Below, in pieces: positions 35,264 through 44,993 of a DNA stretch of 64,000 nt (positions within the stretch are counted from its first letter, which is position 1; every line of letters starts with the position of its first letter). The notes below the pieces were generated by a model. It ran no database searches, was not told the origin of the DNA, and saw only the letters and a program-made list of their open reading frames with translations. Location: positions 3,474,001 through 3,538,000 of the forward strand of contig NZ_CP033043.1 in assembly GCF_003667825.1 (NCBI RefSeq), given 5' to 3'. The stretch comes from Metabacillus litoralis. GTDB taxonomy: Bacteria > Bacillota > Bacilli > Bacillales > Bacillaceae. The translations under genes and the position numbers were made by a program.

Positions 35264-36492
35264 ATGTACGTCTCCGCTAATTTTTTTCGACTTACCTTGC
35301 CATTTGGTAGTTTGTCAATTTGTGAAACACGTTCGAACTCGATCGGTATTTGATGCGGAGCAAGATACTTGCTACACCATTCCCTAAGCACTATTTCTTC
35401 AATAAATTCAGTTGAAACATATTGAGCACATACCCGTTCTCCTGTGAATTTGTTTTGCTTTCTAAATACAACGGCTTCAATGATTCTCGGTTTCTTCATC
35501 AACACATTTTCCACTTCTTGAGGGTATACATTTAAGCCAGCAACATTGATCGTGTCATCCATTCTTGCTAAAAATGATAGAATCCCATCCTTAACATAGC
35601 CTAAATCCTTTGTAGAAATGGACTTTGTTGCTGTGTGAACGATGATCTCACTCGGTGAATCGATTTCGCCCGCTTCCACGCTTAGATGTGGTAGAGGATA
35701 TCCCATTTCCCAAGCCTGTTGTAAATTTGTGTGAACGGCAACACATCCAGCCTCAGAGCATCCATACTGCTGAAAAACCTTTGTTGATACGGCTTTTAAT
35801 GACTCTAACCAAGTAGCTGGGATAACTGTTCCTGAAGTCATCACATAGTGGAACCGTTGATTCGCATCCATTAACCTGCTTAGAGTGTGCAGAAGTGTTG
35901 GTGCTGCATAAAGAATATGATTGCGATGTTCACTTAGTTTTTTCAATATAAAGCTTGGATTCATTTTTGTGATGATAACAGGCTCTGCTCCTCTATTTAG
36001 ACAAGAAAGCACACCGCTAATTAATCCATAAGAATGAGTAACAGGACAAGCTACGATTGAGGTGGTGAAACGATCAAGAGATAAAGCAGAAACATAACTA
36101 TTGAGCTCTTCCTCAACCGAATTCCATGATCGTTCAATACATTTAGGAGCACCTGTTGTACCCGAACTCATTTGAATAAGACCACCTTCACCTTCCCATT
36201 CTCTACTAGATAATTCAGTTATAGAATGGAATGATTGATAGAATAGAAGGTTGCAAGAAGCAGCAGTCGCCATTCGTAACGCTCCTTCTTGTGGTGTAGA
36301 GGGATGAATAGGAAACACCATTCCCCCTTTTTGACGAATATATAAGCAGAGTGTGATCCACTGAAACATATCAGATAAACAAACAGCTAATCTTTTATGT
36401 TGACATTCTCTTATCGGTTGAATGGAATCAAAGAGCTCAAATTGCTTCTCCACTTCATTCAATGTATAGTAATGATCATCCACATAGATCAT
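35260..36492 (-). CDS. asbC: 3,4-dihydroxybenzoate-AMP ligase
   Basis: 410 residues, adenylate-forming enzyme. The ATP loop is MSSGTTGAPKCIERS near 108-122, FQQYGCSEAGCVAVH is the A5-type motif and the C-terminal lysine lies in LPNGKVSRKKL. It activates 3,4-dihydroxybenzoate and loads AsbD. Shorter than typical ~500-residue ligases, as is AsbC. ATG overlaps the asbB stop by 4 bp. Confidence 0.92.
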   Translation of the reverse strand: MIYVDDHYYTLNEVEKQFELFDSIQPIRECQHKRLAVCLSDMFQWITLCLYIRQKGGMVFPIHPSTPQEGALRMATAASCNLLFYQSFHSITELSSREWEGEGGLIQMSSGTTGAPKCIERSWNSVEEELNSYVSALSLDRFTTSIVACPVTHSYGLISGVLSCLNRGAEPVIITKMNPSFILKKLSEHRNHILYAAPTLLHTLSRLMDANQRFHYVMTSGTVIPATWLESLKAVSTKVFQQYGCSEAGCVAVHTNLQQAWEMGYPLPHLSVEAGEIDSPSEIIVHTATKSISTKDLGYVKDGILSFLARMDDTINVAGLNVYPQEVENVLMKKPRIIEAVVFRKQNKFTGERVCAQYVSTEFIEEIVLREWCSKYLAPHQIPIEFERVSQIDKLPNGKVSRKKLAETYI

Positions 36493-38183
36493 CGCAAATC
36501 CTCCCTTTTTCCTAACTTATTTTTCACAAGGTGACGAAATTCACTTCCACTCTTTCTGTTAAGCTTTTTCTTTAAAAGAGATTCAACATATATAGACGAT
36601 TTGTTTATTTCTACCTGTTTGTGTCGTTGTTTTAACTCTGGGAACTCCTCCAAGTGAAGAGAAATCACTGTATGGACTGCATTCCAAAATTTTTCCTCTT
36701 TGTAGCCATAGTATTTTTCAAGTAGTGCTGATAATTCTGATAGATGAAAGACAAATAAGGTATCCATTGCTAGCTCTCTTAACGCCTCCACAGATGACAT
36801 CCAATAATATTGATTAGCAGGTGCATCTTTAAAAGCAGGATGAATGCTTCTGAAATTTGGAACGAGGTCTTGATCTACTATGAACTCCTCAACATACTCC
36901 AAACTATCATGGAAATCTCGTAAAGCAACTTTTGTTGGCCAGCCATTTTTGTGTAAAAGAATCATATTTTGGGCATGGGCCTCAACGGCAATTCCATGTG
37001 CGATGAGAAGATGCCAGACAGGGACTACACTTACTCGTAACAATTGGTTTAACCAAGTTTCAATTCCATATCGATTAAGCCAATCATCAATAAATGGTCG
37101 ACCATCTTGCTCGATTAATGATAGAGCATTACACGGGACAGCCCTCTTATCTTCTTCCACATATAGCCTTATGCTTTCTCTCCAAATGGCTCCTAGCTGT
37201 CCCTCTAGCTCTTGCTCCGATGATTCAAAAGTGATACCAGCATATTCCTTCAACATAACGAGCGATGCCTCATTTTTTAGATAAACATCCTTTTGAATGA
37301 TGTGATCAAGCCAAGTTGAAATATACGGTGCTGCACAAACTCCATGAGGTTGTAATGTTCTTACAGAAGATGTGTTGACCATGTTCATAGACAGCTTGAT
37401 ATTCGCTTTTTCTGGATTGGACTCGTTCCATAAGGTGCGAACAGATTGCGTTGCTCTGTAATAATCCCCTTTTACCACTAACAAAAGGATTTCTCTTGCA
37501 TTGAGATGATTTTCTAGTTGTTCCTGAATTGATTCCCATTGATAAGGATGAATTGGTAAAAACGTATAGGTTTCAAAACTTTCTCCCATCGAATGAAGCT
37601 GCTGTAACAGGTATTCCCACATTAATGTGCCAAGCTCTTTTCTCCAAAATGCTTCCTCGTCCCCAGGTACCGCTATTCTAACTTTGTTTCGTTTCACCGC
37701 TGTCCATATTAATGGAAACGATCGCTTTGCTTCTGGACCATACTGTTTATGATCTTCAGCTGAAAAGCCGATACGTGACTTAAAGCACGGATGATAGGGA
37801 TGACCTTCCATGATTTCTGATTCTAATTCTTCATAGCTTGTATCCCTCCTGGACATGGGGTGGAAAAGATAAGTTTCATTCCACTCACATAGATTTATCG
37901 TTTGAGTTAACTCTCTCATTAATCGCCGTTTTGCCTCATCATCTGCTATACACTCTTCTACTAGCTCTTCTAATGTTGCCTCCATATTCTCTTCATCTAA
38001 ACGCACCCTATCAAAGGCCATTCTTTTTCCTCTTAAACGATAGGTACGTGATTTTCCGAATAGAAAAAAGGTGCCATCCCTTTCTTCAAATTGAATCAAA
38101 CCTTCATATATCATCGCCTCGACTAATTGTTTTTTCACTCGTGCTTCTGTTGTTTTAGTAGGTATAAGAGATAACTTTTGCAC
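36489..38183 (-). CDS. asbB: NIS siderophore synthetase AsbB
   Basis: 564 residues, IucA/IucC family, which forms amide bonds on citrate with ATP without a carrier. Motifs HPYHPCFKSRIGFS and LPIHPYQWE are the ATP/citrate-site signatures; EAHAQNMILL is the FhuF-like C-terminal segment. In petrobactin synthesis AsbB attaches the second dihydroxybenzoyl-spermidine arm. GTG start, with AAGGAGGAG upstream, lies 29 bp inside the end of asbA. Confidence 0.93.
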   Translation of the reverse strand: MQKLSLIPTKTTEARVKKQLVEAMIYEGLIQFEERDGTFFLFGKSRTYRLRGKRMAFDRVRLDEENMEATLEELVEECIADDEAKRRLMRELTQTINLCEWNETYLFHPMSRRDTSYEELESEIMEGHPYHPCFKSRIGFSAEDHKQYGPEAKRSFPLIWTAVKRNKVRIAVPGDEEAFWRKELGTLMWEYLLQQLHSMGESFETYTFLPIHPYQWESIQEQLENHLNAREILLLVVKGDYYRATQSVRTLWNESNPEKANIKLSMNMVNTSSVRTLQPHGVCAAPYISTWLDHIIQKDVYLKNEASLVMLKEYAGITFESSEQELEGQLGAIWRESIRLYVEEDKRAVPCNALSLIEQDGRPFIDDWLNRYGIETWLNQLLRVSVVPVWHLLIAHGIAVEAHAQNMILLHKNGWPTKVALRDFHDSLEYVEEFIVDQDLVPNFRSIHPAFKDAPANQYYWMSSVEALRELAMDTLFVFHLSELSALLEKYYGYKEEKFWNAVHTVISLHLEEFPELKQRHKQVEINKSSIYVESLLKKKLNRKSGSEFRHLVKNKLGKREDLR

Positions 38184-39984
38184 ATTTCTCCTCCTTTTGA
38201 AGGGGTAAGAAAGGATTATCTATTTTTGTGTAAATGGCTTGCTCTAGCTTGGCTGTTAGTTCATCTACATCATGAAGACGTGTTAATAAATTTGCTTTGT
38301 ATGATAGTTTTTCTTCATTTAATAAGCTAGAAACAAATTGCTTGCCTTGCCCTACTAGCTCTCCTTCTAACATCTTCAGCTTATCTAATGACCACTCAAG
38401 CAGAGTTGCTTCAGATATCAGACCATCAGCTCCAAATCGGTAGATAACCGAGAAAAGCTGATTCATCACTAAATAATAGGTAAATCTTTCTTGTATTAAC
38501 GAATTCTCATAAAAAAGCTCCGGTGCTTCCAATAACGAAGGCTCCATCTGACAAAGAACTTGTTTGTGATGTTCTGATAAATAATAGCCCTGATTATCCC
38601 GATAAAAATACGTTTTTGGATAACCCTCTGAAACATCTAGAACACTGTTTTGCTGATGAGCTTCTAATGCAATTCCATATTCATCATATAAACGGATAAG
38701 TGGTTCAACCGCACAGCACCAATAGTTTTCAAACCATTTCATACTCACTTCCTCTATGGAAAGATGATCTCGCTTGACCACCTTCAAAATGAGGTGATAA
38801 AGCCTTGATTGTTGATTTGGCAAAGGATCTTGAACAATGGCTGCAATGGAGCTTATTCCCTCATCTCTTCCTGAAGGAAAGGGATTTGACCTAATAATCA
38901 CTTCAAATCCTGATTCTTTCTGATTTGGAAAATCAACCGTTACATAACCTGGATCGTCAATCATTTGGAAAGCTGGATAATATTCATTAAACGATAATTT
39001 CCTCCATAATCTTGCTATTACGACACCAGCTTTTAGTTCATGCTGTTGATTCACTCGTAATGAATTGGTGACTTTCACAGGAATTGAAAATTTGAGCATA
39101 TACTCCTCATCAGCTCTATAAACCGTTCGTAGTGAGGATGTTGCGGTATAGTTTTTCCCTAAAGTCCCTAAGCTTTTTATTAATCCCTTATTCATTGCGT
39201 CTTTCACATGATCTTGTTGTAAAAGCCACTGAGCTTGAAGTGGGTGCATTGGAATGATAAAAGCTTCTTTCGGTATGTGTAGAGTCGGAGATGAATGAAT
39301 TAAGGCCGTTTTCAGCAGATCACTAGCACTCTCAGTTGACAAAATGCATTCTTCTTTTATCATGCTGGAATCAACTTGAAAGTAATGAAGCTGAAAACTT
39401 CCTGCTAATTCTGGTGCAAAGCTTTTGTGCTGCCAATATGACATTCCTTGCCTGCTTTTTGGTGTAGGGTGAAACCAATGACCAAAAAGTAACGATTGCT
39501 CTGTTTCAATAAATGAGCTGTTTTCTGAATAAAGAGTTTGAGAATCCTCCATTCTTGCTTCAATATATCTTTTCATTGTTTGATAGCTTCCAATTAATCT
39601 GAGAATAAGTTCATCATAATGTGAAGCAAGATCATGATCACTGTTAGAATTTGTTATTAAGTGAAGCTCTTGAATCAACGTCATCATAAGGGTGAGCTTT
39701 TCTTCTCTATACCACTGCTTTCCCTTCTGACAGTACTTAAGTGCTGCTCCTAAAACATGCCTTCCAACCTTTGAGAGATAGTTTACTTCGATTGCTATTC
39801 GAATGTCTTGCTGAAGAAGCTCAAGCTCTATAATGTATGGACCATCAAGGAGGATCGAAGACCTATTTTCTATGATCCAATCCTCCGTCCTTATGTAATG
39901 TCCAGTACCAGCTTCTCGAATATAACTATTAAAAAAGGCCTGAAACGTTGCGTTTTCAGCGATTATTTTAGCTGAATCGTTCAT
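38155..39984 (-). CDS. asbA: NIS siderophore synthetase AsbA
   Basis: 609 residues, IucA/IucC family. HPTPKSRQGMS and IPMHPLQAQWLLQ are the two conserved active-site segments, and EAHQQNSVLDV the C-terminal one. In the known pathway AsbA condenses citrate with spermidine as the first step. First gene of asbABCDEF, preceded by a Fur-box-like site at 40022-40036, which implies induction in iron starvation. All six genes overlap or nearly so. Confidence 0.94.
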   Translation of the reverse strand: MNDSAKIIAENATFQAFFNSYIREAGTGHYIRTEDWIIENRSSILLDGPYIIELELLQQDIRIAIEVNYLSKVGRHVLGAALKYCQKGKQWYREEKLTLMMTLIQELHLITNSNSDHDLASHYDELILRLIGSYQTMKRYIEARMEDSQTLYSENSSFIETEQSLLFGHWFHPTPKSRQGMSYWQHKSFAPELAGSFQLHYFQVDSSMIKEECILSTESASDLLKTALIHSSPTLHIPKEAFIIPMHPLQAQWLLQQDHVKDAMNKGLIKSLGTLGKNYTATSSLRTVYRADEEYMLKFSIPVKVTNSLRVNQQHELKAGVVIARLWRKLSFNEYYPAFQMIDDPGYVTVDFPNQKESGFEVIIRSNPFPSGRDEGISSIAAIVQDPLPNQQSRLYHLILKVVKRDHLSIEEVSMKWFENYWCCAVEPLIRLYDEYGIALEAHQQNSVLDVSEGYPKTYFYRDNQGYYLSEHHKQVLCQMEPSLLEAPELFYENSLIQERFTYYLVMNQLFSVIYRFGADGLISEATLLEWSLDKLKMLEGELVGQGKQFVSSLLNEEKLSYKANLLTRLHDVDELTAKLEQAIYTKIDNPFLPLQKEEKCAKVISYTY

Positions 39985-40021
39985 ATTTCCACCCTTTCAC
40001 AGAGTCTATAGTCCTACTAAT

Positions 40022-40036
40022 TGAAAATCATTCTCA
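40022..40036 (-). promoter_or_regulatory. Fur box before asbA
   Basis: Minus strand TGAGAATGATTTTCA matches the 7-1-7 consensus TGATAATNATTATCA at 12 of the 14 defined bases. It lies 38 bp before the asbA start. Confidence 0.8.
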
Positions 40037-40052
40037 TTAGGTGAGGGAAAAA

Positions 40053-40075
40053 TAGTCTTCCTTTACAGAAGACTA
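40053..40075 (-). terminator. Terminator of siderophore-binding lipoprotein gene
   Basis: TAGTCTTC and GAAGACTA arms, T-run TATTTTTCC on the minus strand. It separates the lipoprotein transcript from the asb promoter. Confidence 0.75.
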
Positions 40076-40093
40076 CATTTTCAAAAGTGATGA

Positions 40094-41077
40094 TTATTCA
40101 CCTAATAATAATGTTTCAATTTCTTTCAAGCCTTTTTGACGTTCAATCGGATCCCAAAAGCCCCAAGTAGTTGTAAGAGTATGTACTTTATCATTTTGTA
40201 CTGCTCTTAGGTTTTTCCAAACTTCTCCTTGAGTAACAGAGTCATAGTATTCTCCACTATTAAAGTAAGTAACATCAATAATGTGATCAGGATCATATTT
40301 TACTAGACCTTCAATCGAAATATTTTCACCAAAATCTTCAGGGAGGTTCTCAGTTGGTTTTAGTTTTAGATCATCAAATAATAATGAGTTCGTTGCATGA
40401 TTTGTTGTTCCATATACACGAATGTCCTTTTTATTGATACCAACTGCCATGAAGGTTTCTTCCCCAACCTTCTCACGAATACGATTTCCGATATCTTCTG
40501 CTTCTTTTTCTAGATCTTCAATTACCTTTTTACCCTCTTCTAATTTACCAGCTGCTTCAGCTACTTTTAGGTGATCTTCCTTCCAATCTCCGCCTACCTC
40601 AACAACAACAGTAGGAATTGTCTCAGCTAATGCATCGTACAATGGTTTGTATCGATCACTGATAATTAATAAGTCAGGGTTAAGCTTTACAATTTCTTCC
40701 GTATTTATTTCATCTGCATATGGCAGAGCTGTTACACCAGCTAATTCTTCTGTTAAATGTGGTGGGAATTCATTGTCATATGCCATAACAGCATGTGGTT
40801 TTACCCCTACAGATACGAGTGAACCTTCCCATGAAACATGTGATAAAAGCACAATTTTCTCTGGGTTCATCGGTACTTCTGCTTCTCCGTATAAATGCTT
40901 AACTTTTCTTGTCTCCGCTACTTGCTCTTCTTGCTCTGTCTCGTTTACTTCCTCTGCTGCTTGTTCTTCTTTATTCTCTTCTGCATTAGAAGCAGTTTTT
41001 TCTCCATTACCGCATGCTGTTAATACAAGTAAAAGCAGCATTAACATCATGCTCCATGAAGCTAATTTCTTTGCCAT
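40094..41077 (-). CDS. Iron-siderophore-binding lipoprotein (FeuA/FpuA type)
   Basis: 327 residues from ATG MAKKLASWSM (AGGAGG 7 bases upstream; the frame opens 18 codons earlier inside the Fur box). Lipobox LTACGNGE (Cys near 21), then an acidic linker and a class-III periplasmic-binding fold (VLLSHVSWEGSLVSVGV; LNPDLLIISDRY). It captures ferric siderophore for the FecCD permeases encoded at 42872-44949. Adjacent petrobactin synthesis suggests petrobactin, but bacillibactin-type catecholates are possible. Confidence 0.9.
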   Translation of the reverse strand: MAKKLASWSMMLMLLLLVLTACGNGEKTASNAEENKEEQAAEEVNETEQEEQVAETRKVKHLYGEAEVPMNPEKIVLLSHVSWEGSLVSVGVKPHAVMAYDNEFPPHLTEELAGVTALPYADEINTEEIVKLNPDLLIISDRYKPLYDALAETIPTVVVEVGGDWKEDHLKVAEAAGKLEEGKKVIEDLEKEAEDIGNRIREKVGEETFMAVGINKKDIRVYGTTNHATNSLLFDDLKLKPTENLPEDFGENISIEGLVKYDPDHIIDVTYFNSGEYYDSVTQGEVWKNLRAVQNDKVHTLTTTWGFWDPIERQKGLKEIETLLLGE

Positions 41078-41115
41078 GAGCCTTCCTCCTAACTGATAAT
41101 GAATTTCATTTATGA

Positions 41116-41130
41116 TGATAACAATTATCA
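41116..41130 (-). promoter_or_regulatory. Fur box before siderophore-binding gene
   Basis: TGATAACAATTATCA, matching the 7-1-7 consensus at 13 of its 14 defined bases. It lies 38 bp before the ATG. Confidence 0.85.
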
Positions 41131-41190
41131 ATTAAAGCGAACATGGAGATTTCATCCTTTTTACATGGACGAAATACACACCTTACTAAA

Positions 41191-42744
41191 CTATGACATT
41201 AATTTTGAAGCTTTAAAGCTTGAGCTAAATTGAAGGAGCATTTGTTTCCTGCCTATTGGTCCCCAAGGATCCCATTCGTGGCTCTTAGGATAATAAACTT
41301 CCTTATTTTTAACAGCTTTTATTTTCTTCCATTCCTTTGATTGAACCACTTTCCATACATCTTTTTCATGACTCCAAAGGATAAGCAGCTTGTCAATATT
41401 TAATGTGGCAAGCTCCTCTACTGTTAGTAATCGATATCCGCTAGTAGGCAAATCAGGATGAGGCTCAAAGCCCAGCTTTTGATATAACAAATCAAAACAA
41501 GCATGATGGCTGTGGCCATAAAGACGAATTTCATTTTGTCTAATCCAAATAACCGCCCATTTCCCTTTACGCGTTAAAGGACAGAGTTCATCCTTCACCT
41601 TTGACTCTAAGCAAGAAATCTCCTGTTCAATTTTATCCACCATACTCTCTCTTCCAAGCAAGCTTGCAATCTCGCGAAGATAGTCGTTCCATTCCGTTTT
41701 GAATGAAATATGCTGAACTCTTTGTTGATGTGATAGCAACACAGCTTGTACCTCTCCATTATGTAACGGCGTTTTTAAAATGCGGTCCGGCTGTGATTGA
41801 AGAATTTCCTCCGGTTTAAACATCTTTTCTGCATTTAGTAAACGTGTTCCTTGTAAATGATGTTCTAGATAGCTTGGAAGCCCACTACTCAAAGGATAAA
41901 CGGATGGATAGAATGGAGCCGCTACAGGCTGTATGCCTAATGACAGCAAATGATCCTGTAAAAACATTTGACTCACAACCGCAATTCTTTCCTTTGACTT
42001 TTTCATAAAAATGGTAGGAGCCTCTCCTACTTTTTGTTTAAAAAGACGACTAAAATAAAATTCATCCTGTAACCCGATTTTCATCGCAACATCTTTTGTT
42101 GTAATCCCCTTATTTTGAAGCATCAGCGCTTTCGCAGTTTGTATTCTTTCCTCCATTAAAAACTCTTTAGGTGACATTCCTACTCGCTTTTTAAACGCAC
42201 GTGTAAAAGAATTTGGTGTCATATTTGCCTTTTCAGCTAGTGTTGCTACCGAATATGGATTGGCTACATTCTTTCGAATTAACTCAATCATTTCCTCAAT
42301 TTGATCCACTTCAGCATAATCTGTTAACAAAGATAAGATCGTCCAAACTGCAGATTGAAATTTACATTGAGCCGATAACGACTCCCCATTTTGTAACCGA
42401 ATCGCTTCATCCCATAGTGACACCATCTTTGCTGGCAATTGATCAGCTAGGCGAATGGACAAAACATTTGAAAGGTTTTTTACTTCCTTATCCCATGACA
42501 GCATATAAACTATTAAAAGCTCAGAAGATGTGGATAGAAAATGACAGTCTTCTGTTAGGAAATAACTTTTACCTTCTTTAAGAGCTTCCTGTTCTCCATT
42601 TTTCGTTAAAAACCCATGACCCGAAGCAATGTACATAAGGTTAATATGCCCGTTCATGATGTTGATTGACTCAACACCTCCATCCCGAACTTTTAACATA
42701 TCAAGCTTAAAATGATGAAGTTTCGTCAAAAGTAACTGTGACAT
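41191..42744 (-). CDS. Btr-like AraC regulator fused to siderophore-binding domain
   Basis: 517 residues. N-terminal cupin-like part (about 1-150), AraC double helix-turn-helix (about 160-262; MTPNSFTRAFKKRVGMSP and FYFSRLFKQKVGEAP), then a class-III periplasmic-binding-type domain (about 263-517) without signal peptide. This fusion is that of Bacillus Btr, which senses ferric siderophore in the cytoplasm and activates the feu uptake genes. It is divergent from the permease genes with a Fur box between. HACFDLLYQKLGFEPHPD parallels the binding lipoprotein, so both probably bind the same ligand. Confidence 0.9.
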   Translation of the reverse strand: MSQLLLTKLHHFKLDMLKVRDGGVESINIMNGHINLMYIASGHGFLTKNGEQEALKEGKSYFLTEDCHFLSTSSELLIVYMLSWDKEVKNLSNVLSIRLADQLPAKMVSLWDEAIRLQNGESLSAQCKFQSAVWTILSLLTDYAEVDQIEEMIELIRKNVANPYSVATLAEKANMTPNSFTRAFKKRVGMSPKEFLMEERIQTAKALMLQNKGITTKDVAMKIGLQDEFYFSRLFKQKVGEAPTIFMKKSKERIAVVSQMFLQDHLLSLGIQPVAAPFYPSVYPLSSGLPSYLEHHLQGTRLLNAEKMFKPEEILQSQPDRILKTPLHNGEVQAVLLSHQQRVQHISFKTEWNDYLREIASLLGRESMVDKIEQEISCLESKVKDELCPLTRKGKWAVIWIRQNEIRLYGHSHHACFDLLYQKLGFEPHPDLPTSGYRLLTVEELATLNIDKLLILWSHEKDVWKVVQSKEWKKIKAVKNKEVYYPKSHEWDPWGPIGRKQMLLQFSSSFKASKLMS

Positions 42745-42823
42745 AAAAGCACCTTCCTTATTTTAGAAAAAGAATTGACAAACTGAACGTAACAATAGTA
42801 GATTAATAGACAATTACGACAGT

Positions 42824-42846
42824 AAATGAAAATGATAATCATTTAC
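42824..42846. promoter_or_regulatory. Fur box between btr-like gene and permeases
   Basis: AAATGAAAATGATAATCATTTAC contains two overlapping 7-1-7 matches (from 42827 and 42833). It is placed to control the permease genes and possibly the divergent regulator. Confidence 0.85.
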
Positions 42847-42871
42847 GCGAAAAATAAAAGGAATGATTCTG

Positions 42872-43918
42872 ATGAAAAACCATTCAATGACTGAATTAGC
42901 ATGTGATACACCATCTCAATCTGTGAAGCACAATAACGCAACAGTAGTGAGTTTAGTTGGTCTGCTTTTCATTTTTATTAGCTTAATTGTTTCCATTGGT
43001 CTTGGAGCAGTTTGGATAAGTCCTGCTGTTATCATAGATTCTTTTTTTTCGTTTCAAAATGGAAATATTGAGCACCAGCTTATCCGAGAAATCAGGATTC
43101 CGCGTGCTCTAACGGCTGCTTTAGTCGGGGCAACCCTTGCAGTTGCAGGAACAATCATGCAAGGACTTACACGAAATCCACTTGCTGATCCTTCTATTAT
43201 TGGAATTACACATGGTTCTGGATTAGCCATTGCGATTTCTCTTGCGTTTGTAGGATCAGGATCTTATTGGGTGCTTCTTCTTTGGTCATTTGCAGGATCA
43301 GCGATTGGTGCATTTTGTGTTTTAGCCTTCTCGATGATATCAAGAGACCGCATCTCTCCTGTAACACTTACTTTAGCTGGGGCTGCCTTGAGTACCCTTT
43401 TTAGTGCCTTATCAACTGGTATCGCGCTTTATTTTCAAGTATCCCAAGACCTTAGCTTTTGGTTTGCTGGAGGATTATCAGGCACAAAATGGCTTCATGT
43501 TTTCATTCTCCTTCCCACCGTTATCATTGGTCTAACACTAGCATTATGGATAAGTCGTTCGCTCACCATTTTAGCTATGGGAGAAGAGGTCGCTACAGGA
43601 CTTGGACAATCTTATCAAAAGGTTCGTTGGATCGGATTGATCAGTGTTATTTTACTGTCAGGTGCTGCTGTTTCAATTGCTGGTGCAATCGGGTTTATCG
43701 GACTTGTGATTCCACATGTGATTCGGTTGCTTGTTGGTCCCGATTACCGTATATTGCTACCGCTTAGTGCGATTGCTGGAGCATTTCTTCTTGTTGTGGC
43801 AGATATCGGCGCCCGAATGATCAACCCACCTTTTGAAACACCTGTTAGTGCAGTTACTGCCCTTGTCGGGGTACCATTTTTCCTTTATCTATCACGTCAG
43901 AAAAGGGGGTATATGTAA
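42872..43918 (+). CDS. FecCD-family siderophore permease (first)
   Basis: 348 residues from ATG MKNHSMTELA (AAGGA nine bases upstream). About nine or ten membrane segments; GTIMQGLTRNPLADPSIIGI is the family signature and FIGLVIPHVIRLLVG the ATPase-contact loop. Forms the membrane channel with the next gene product; the stop overlaps the next ATG by one base (TAATG). Confidence 0.93.
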   Translation: MKNHSMTELACDTPSQSVKHNNATVVSLVGLLFIFISLIVSIGLGAVWISPAVIIDSFFSFQNGNIEHQLIREIRIPRALTAALVGATLAVAGTIMQGLTRNPLADPSIIGITHGSGLAIAISLAFVGSGSYWVLLLWSFAGSAIGAFCVLAFSMISRDRISPVTLTLAGAALSTLFSALSTGIALYFQVSQDLSFWFAGGLSGTKWLHVFILLPTVIIGLTLALWISRSLTILAMGEEVATGLGQSYQKVRWIGLISVILLSGAAVSIAGAIGFIGLVIPHVIRLLVGPDYRILLPLSAIAGAFLLVVADIGARMINPPFETPVSAVTALVGVPFFLYLSRQKRGYM

Positions 43919-44949
43919 TGGACTGGAAAGAAGCATTACTTCAATCTAAATTATGGCTATTACTACTTACATGCTTGATTCTTAGCGTTTTTATAATCAG
44001 TCTTTCAACAGGAGTTTTGCCCATTTCACTCAAAGATATCGTTGCGACACTTTTAGGAAATGGAACACCTCAACAAGAACTTGTTTTGTATCAATTAAGA
44101 TTACCGCGAATGATGATTGCACTATTAATTGGAGCAGGACTAGCACTATCAGGAGCGATTCTCCAAGGCTTATCACGTAATTCATTAGCCGACCCTGGCA
44201 TACTAGGCATAAATGCAGGGGCAGGATTAGCTGTTGTATGCAGTATTTTTCTATTTGGACAATCCAAAGGCAGCATTCTTTCTTCTACCTTTTTTCTACC
44301 TGTTTTCGCGTTTGTAGGCGCTTTAATTATTGCACTCTTAATCTATAGCTTTTCTTGGAAAAATGGAATTGACCCTGGCCGTCTCCTCCTCATGGGACTT
44401 GGCTTTAATGCTTTATGTGGGGCATTATTAATCATTTTCCAATTAAAAATGGACCCAAAGGATTTTCAACAAGCAACGATATGGCTGACAGGTAGCATTT
44501 GGGGAGCACAATGGCCATATGTATGGGCTTTGCTACCTTGGATTCTACTCTTAATTCCTATCTCCTTTTTAAAAGCAAGATCAATGAATTTGCTTCAATT
44601 TAGTGAAACTGTTCCACATGTTCTTGGACTAAAGGTTGAGTCTGAGCGCCGGTTTTTATTAATTCTTTCAGCAGCATTAGCTGGAGCATGTGTAGCTGTT
44701 GGTGGTGGCATTGCATTTATTGGACTACTAGCACCTCACCTCGCCCGCCGACTATGTGGAGCAAATTATTTCAGCATTTTACCAGTTTCCGCTTTAATCG
44801 GTGCCCTTCTTTTACTTCTAGCGGATATGATTGGAAAAAATCTCTTAGCACCAGCTGATATTCCAGTTGGTATTGTGATCTCTGTCATCGGAGCTCCATA
44901 TCTCATTTATATGTTGCTTACGAGAAAGGGAGTTGGCTTGAAAAGCTAA
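43918..44949 (+). CDS. FecCD-family siderophore permease (second)
   Basis: 343 residues, same family as its neighbour (GAILQGLSRNSLADPGILGI; FIGLLAPHLARRLCG). The pair with the binding lipoprotein makes a Feu-type importer. No ATPase gene follows; a hairpin terminator does. As with Bacillus subtilis FeuBC, which borrow the ATPase YusV, an ATPase from elsewhere must energise it. Confidence 0.93.
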   Translation: MDWKEALLQSKLWLLLLTCLILSVFIISLSTGVLPISLKDIVATLLGNGTPQQELVLYQLRLPRMMIALLIGAGLALSGAILQGLSRNSLADPGILGINAGAGLAVVCSIFLFGQSKGSILSSTFFLPVFAFVGALIIALLIYSFSWKNGIDPGRLLLMGLGFNALCGALLIIFQLKMDPKDFQQATIWLTGSIWGAQWPYVWALLPWILLLIPISFLKARSMNLLQFSETVPHVLGLKVESERRFLLILSAALAGACVAVGGGIAFIGLLAPHLARRLCGANYFSILPVSALIGALLLLLADMIGKNLLAPADIPVGIVISVIGAPYLIYMLLTRKGVGLKS

Positions 44950-44954
44950 ATAAG

Positions 44955-44984
44955 GAGATCGCTCATCAGATAATAAGCGATCTC
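44955..44984. terminator. Terminator between permease and monooxygenase genes
   Basis: GAGATCGCT (44955-44963) and AGCGATCTC (44976-44984) with a T-rich tail. Confidence 0.75.
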
Positions 44985-44993
44985 TTTCTCCCT

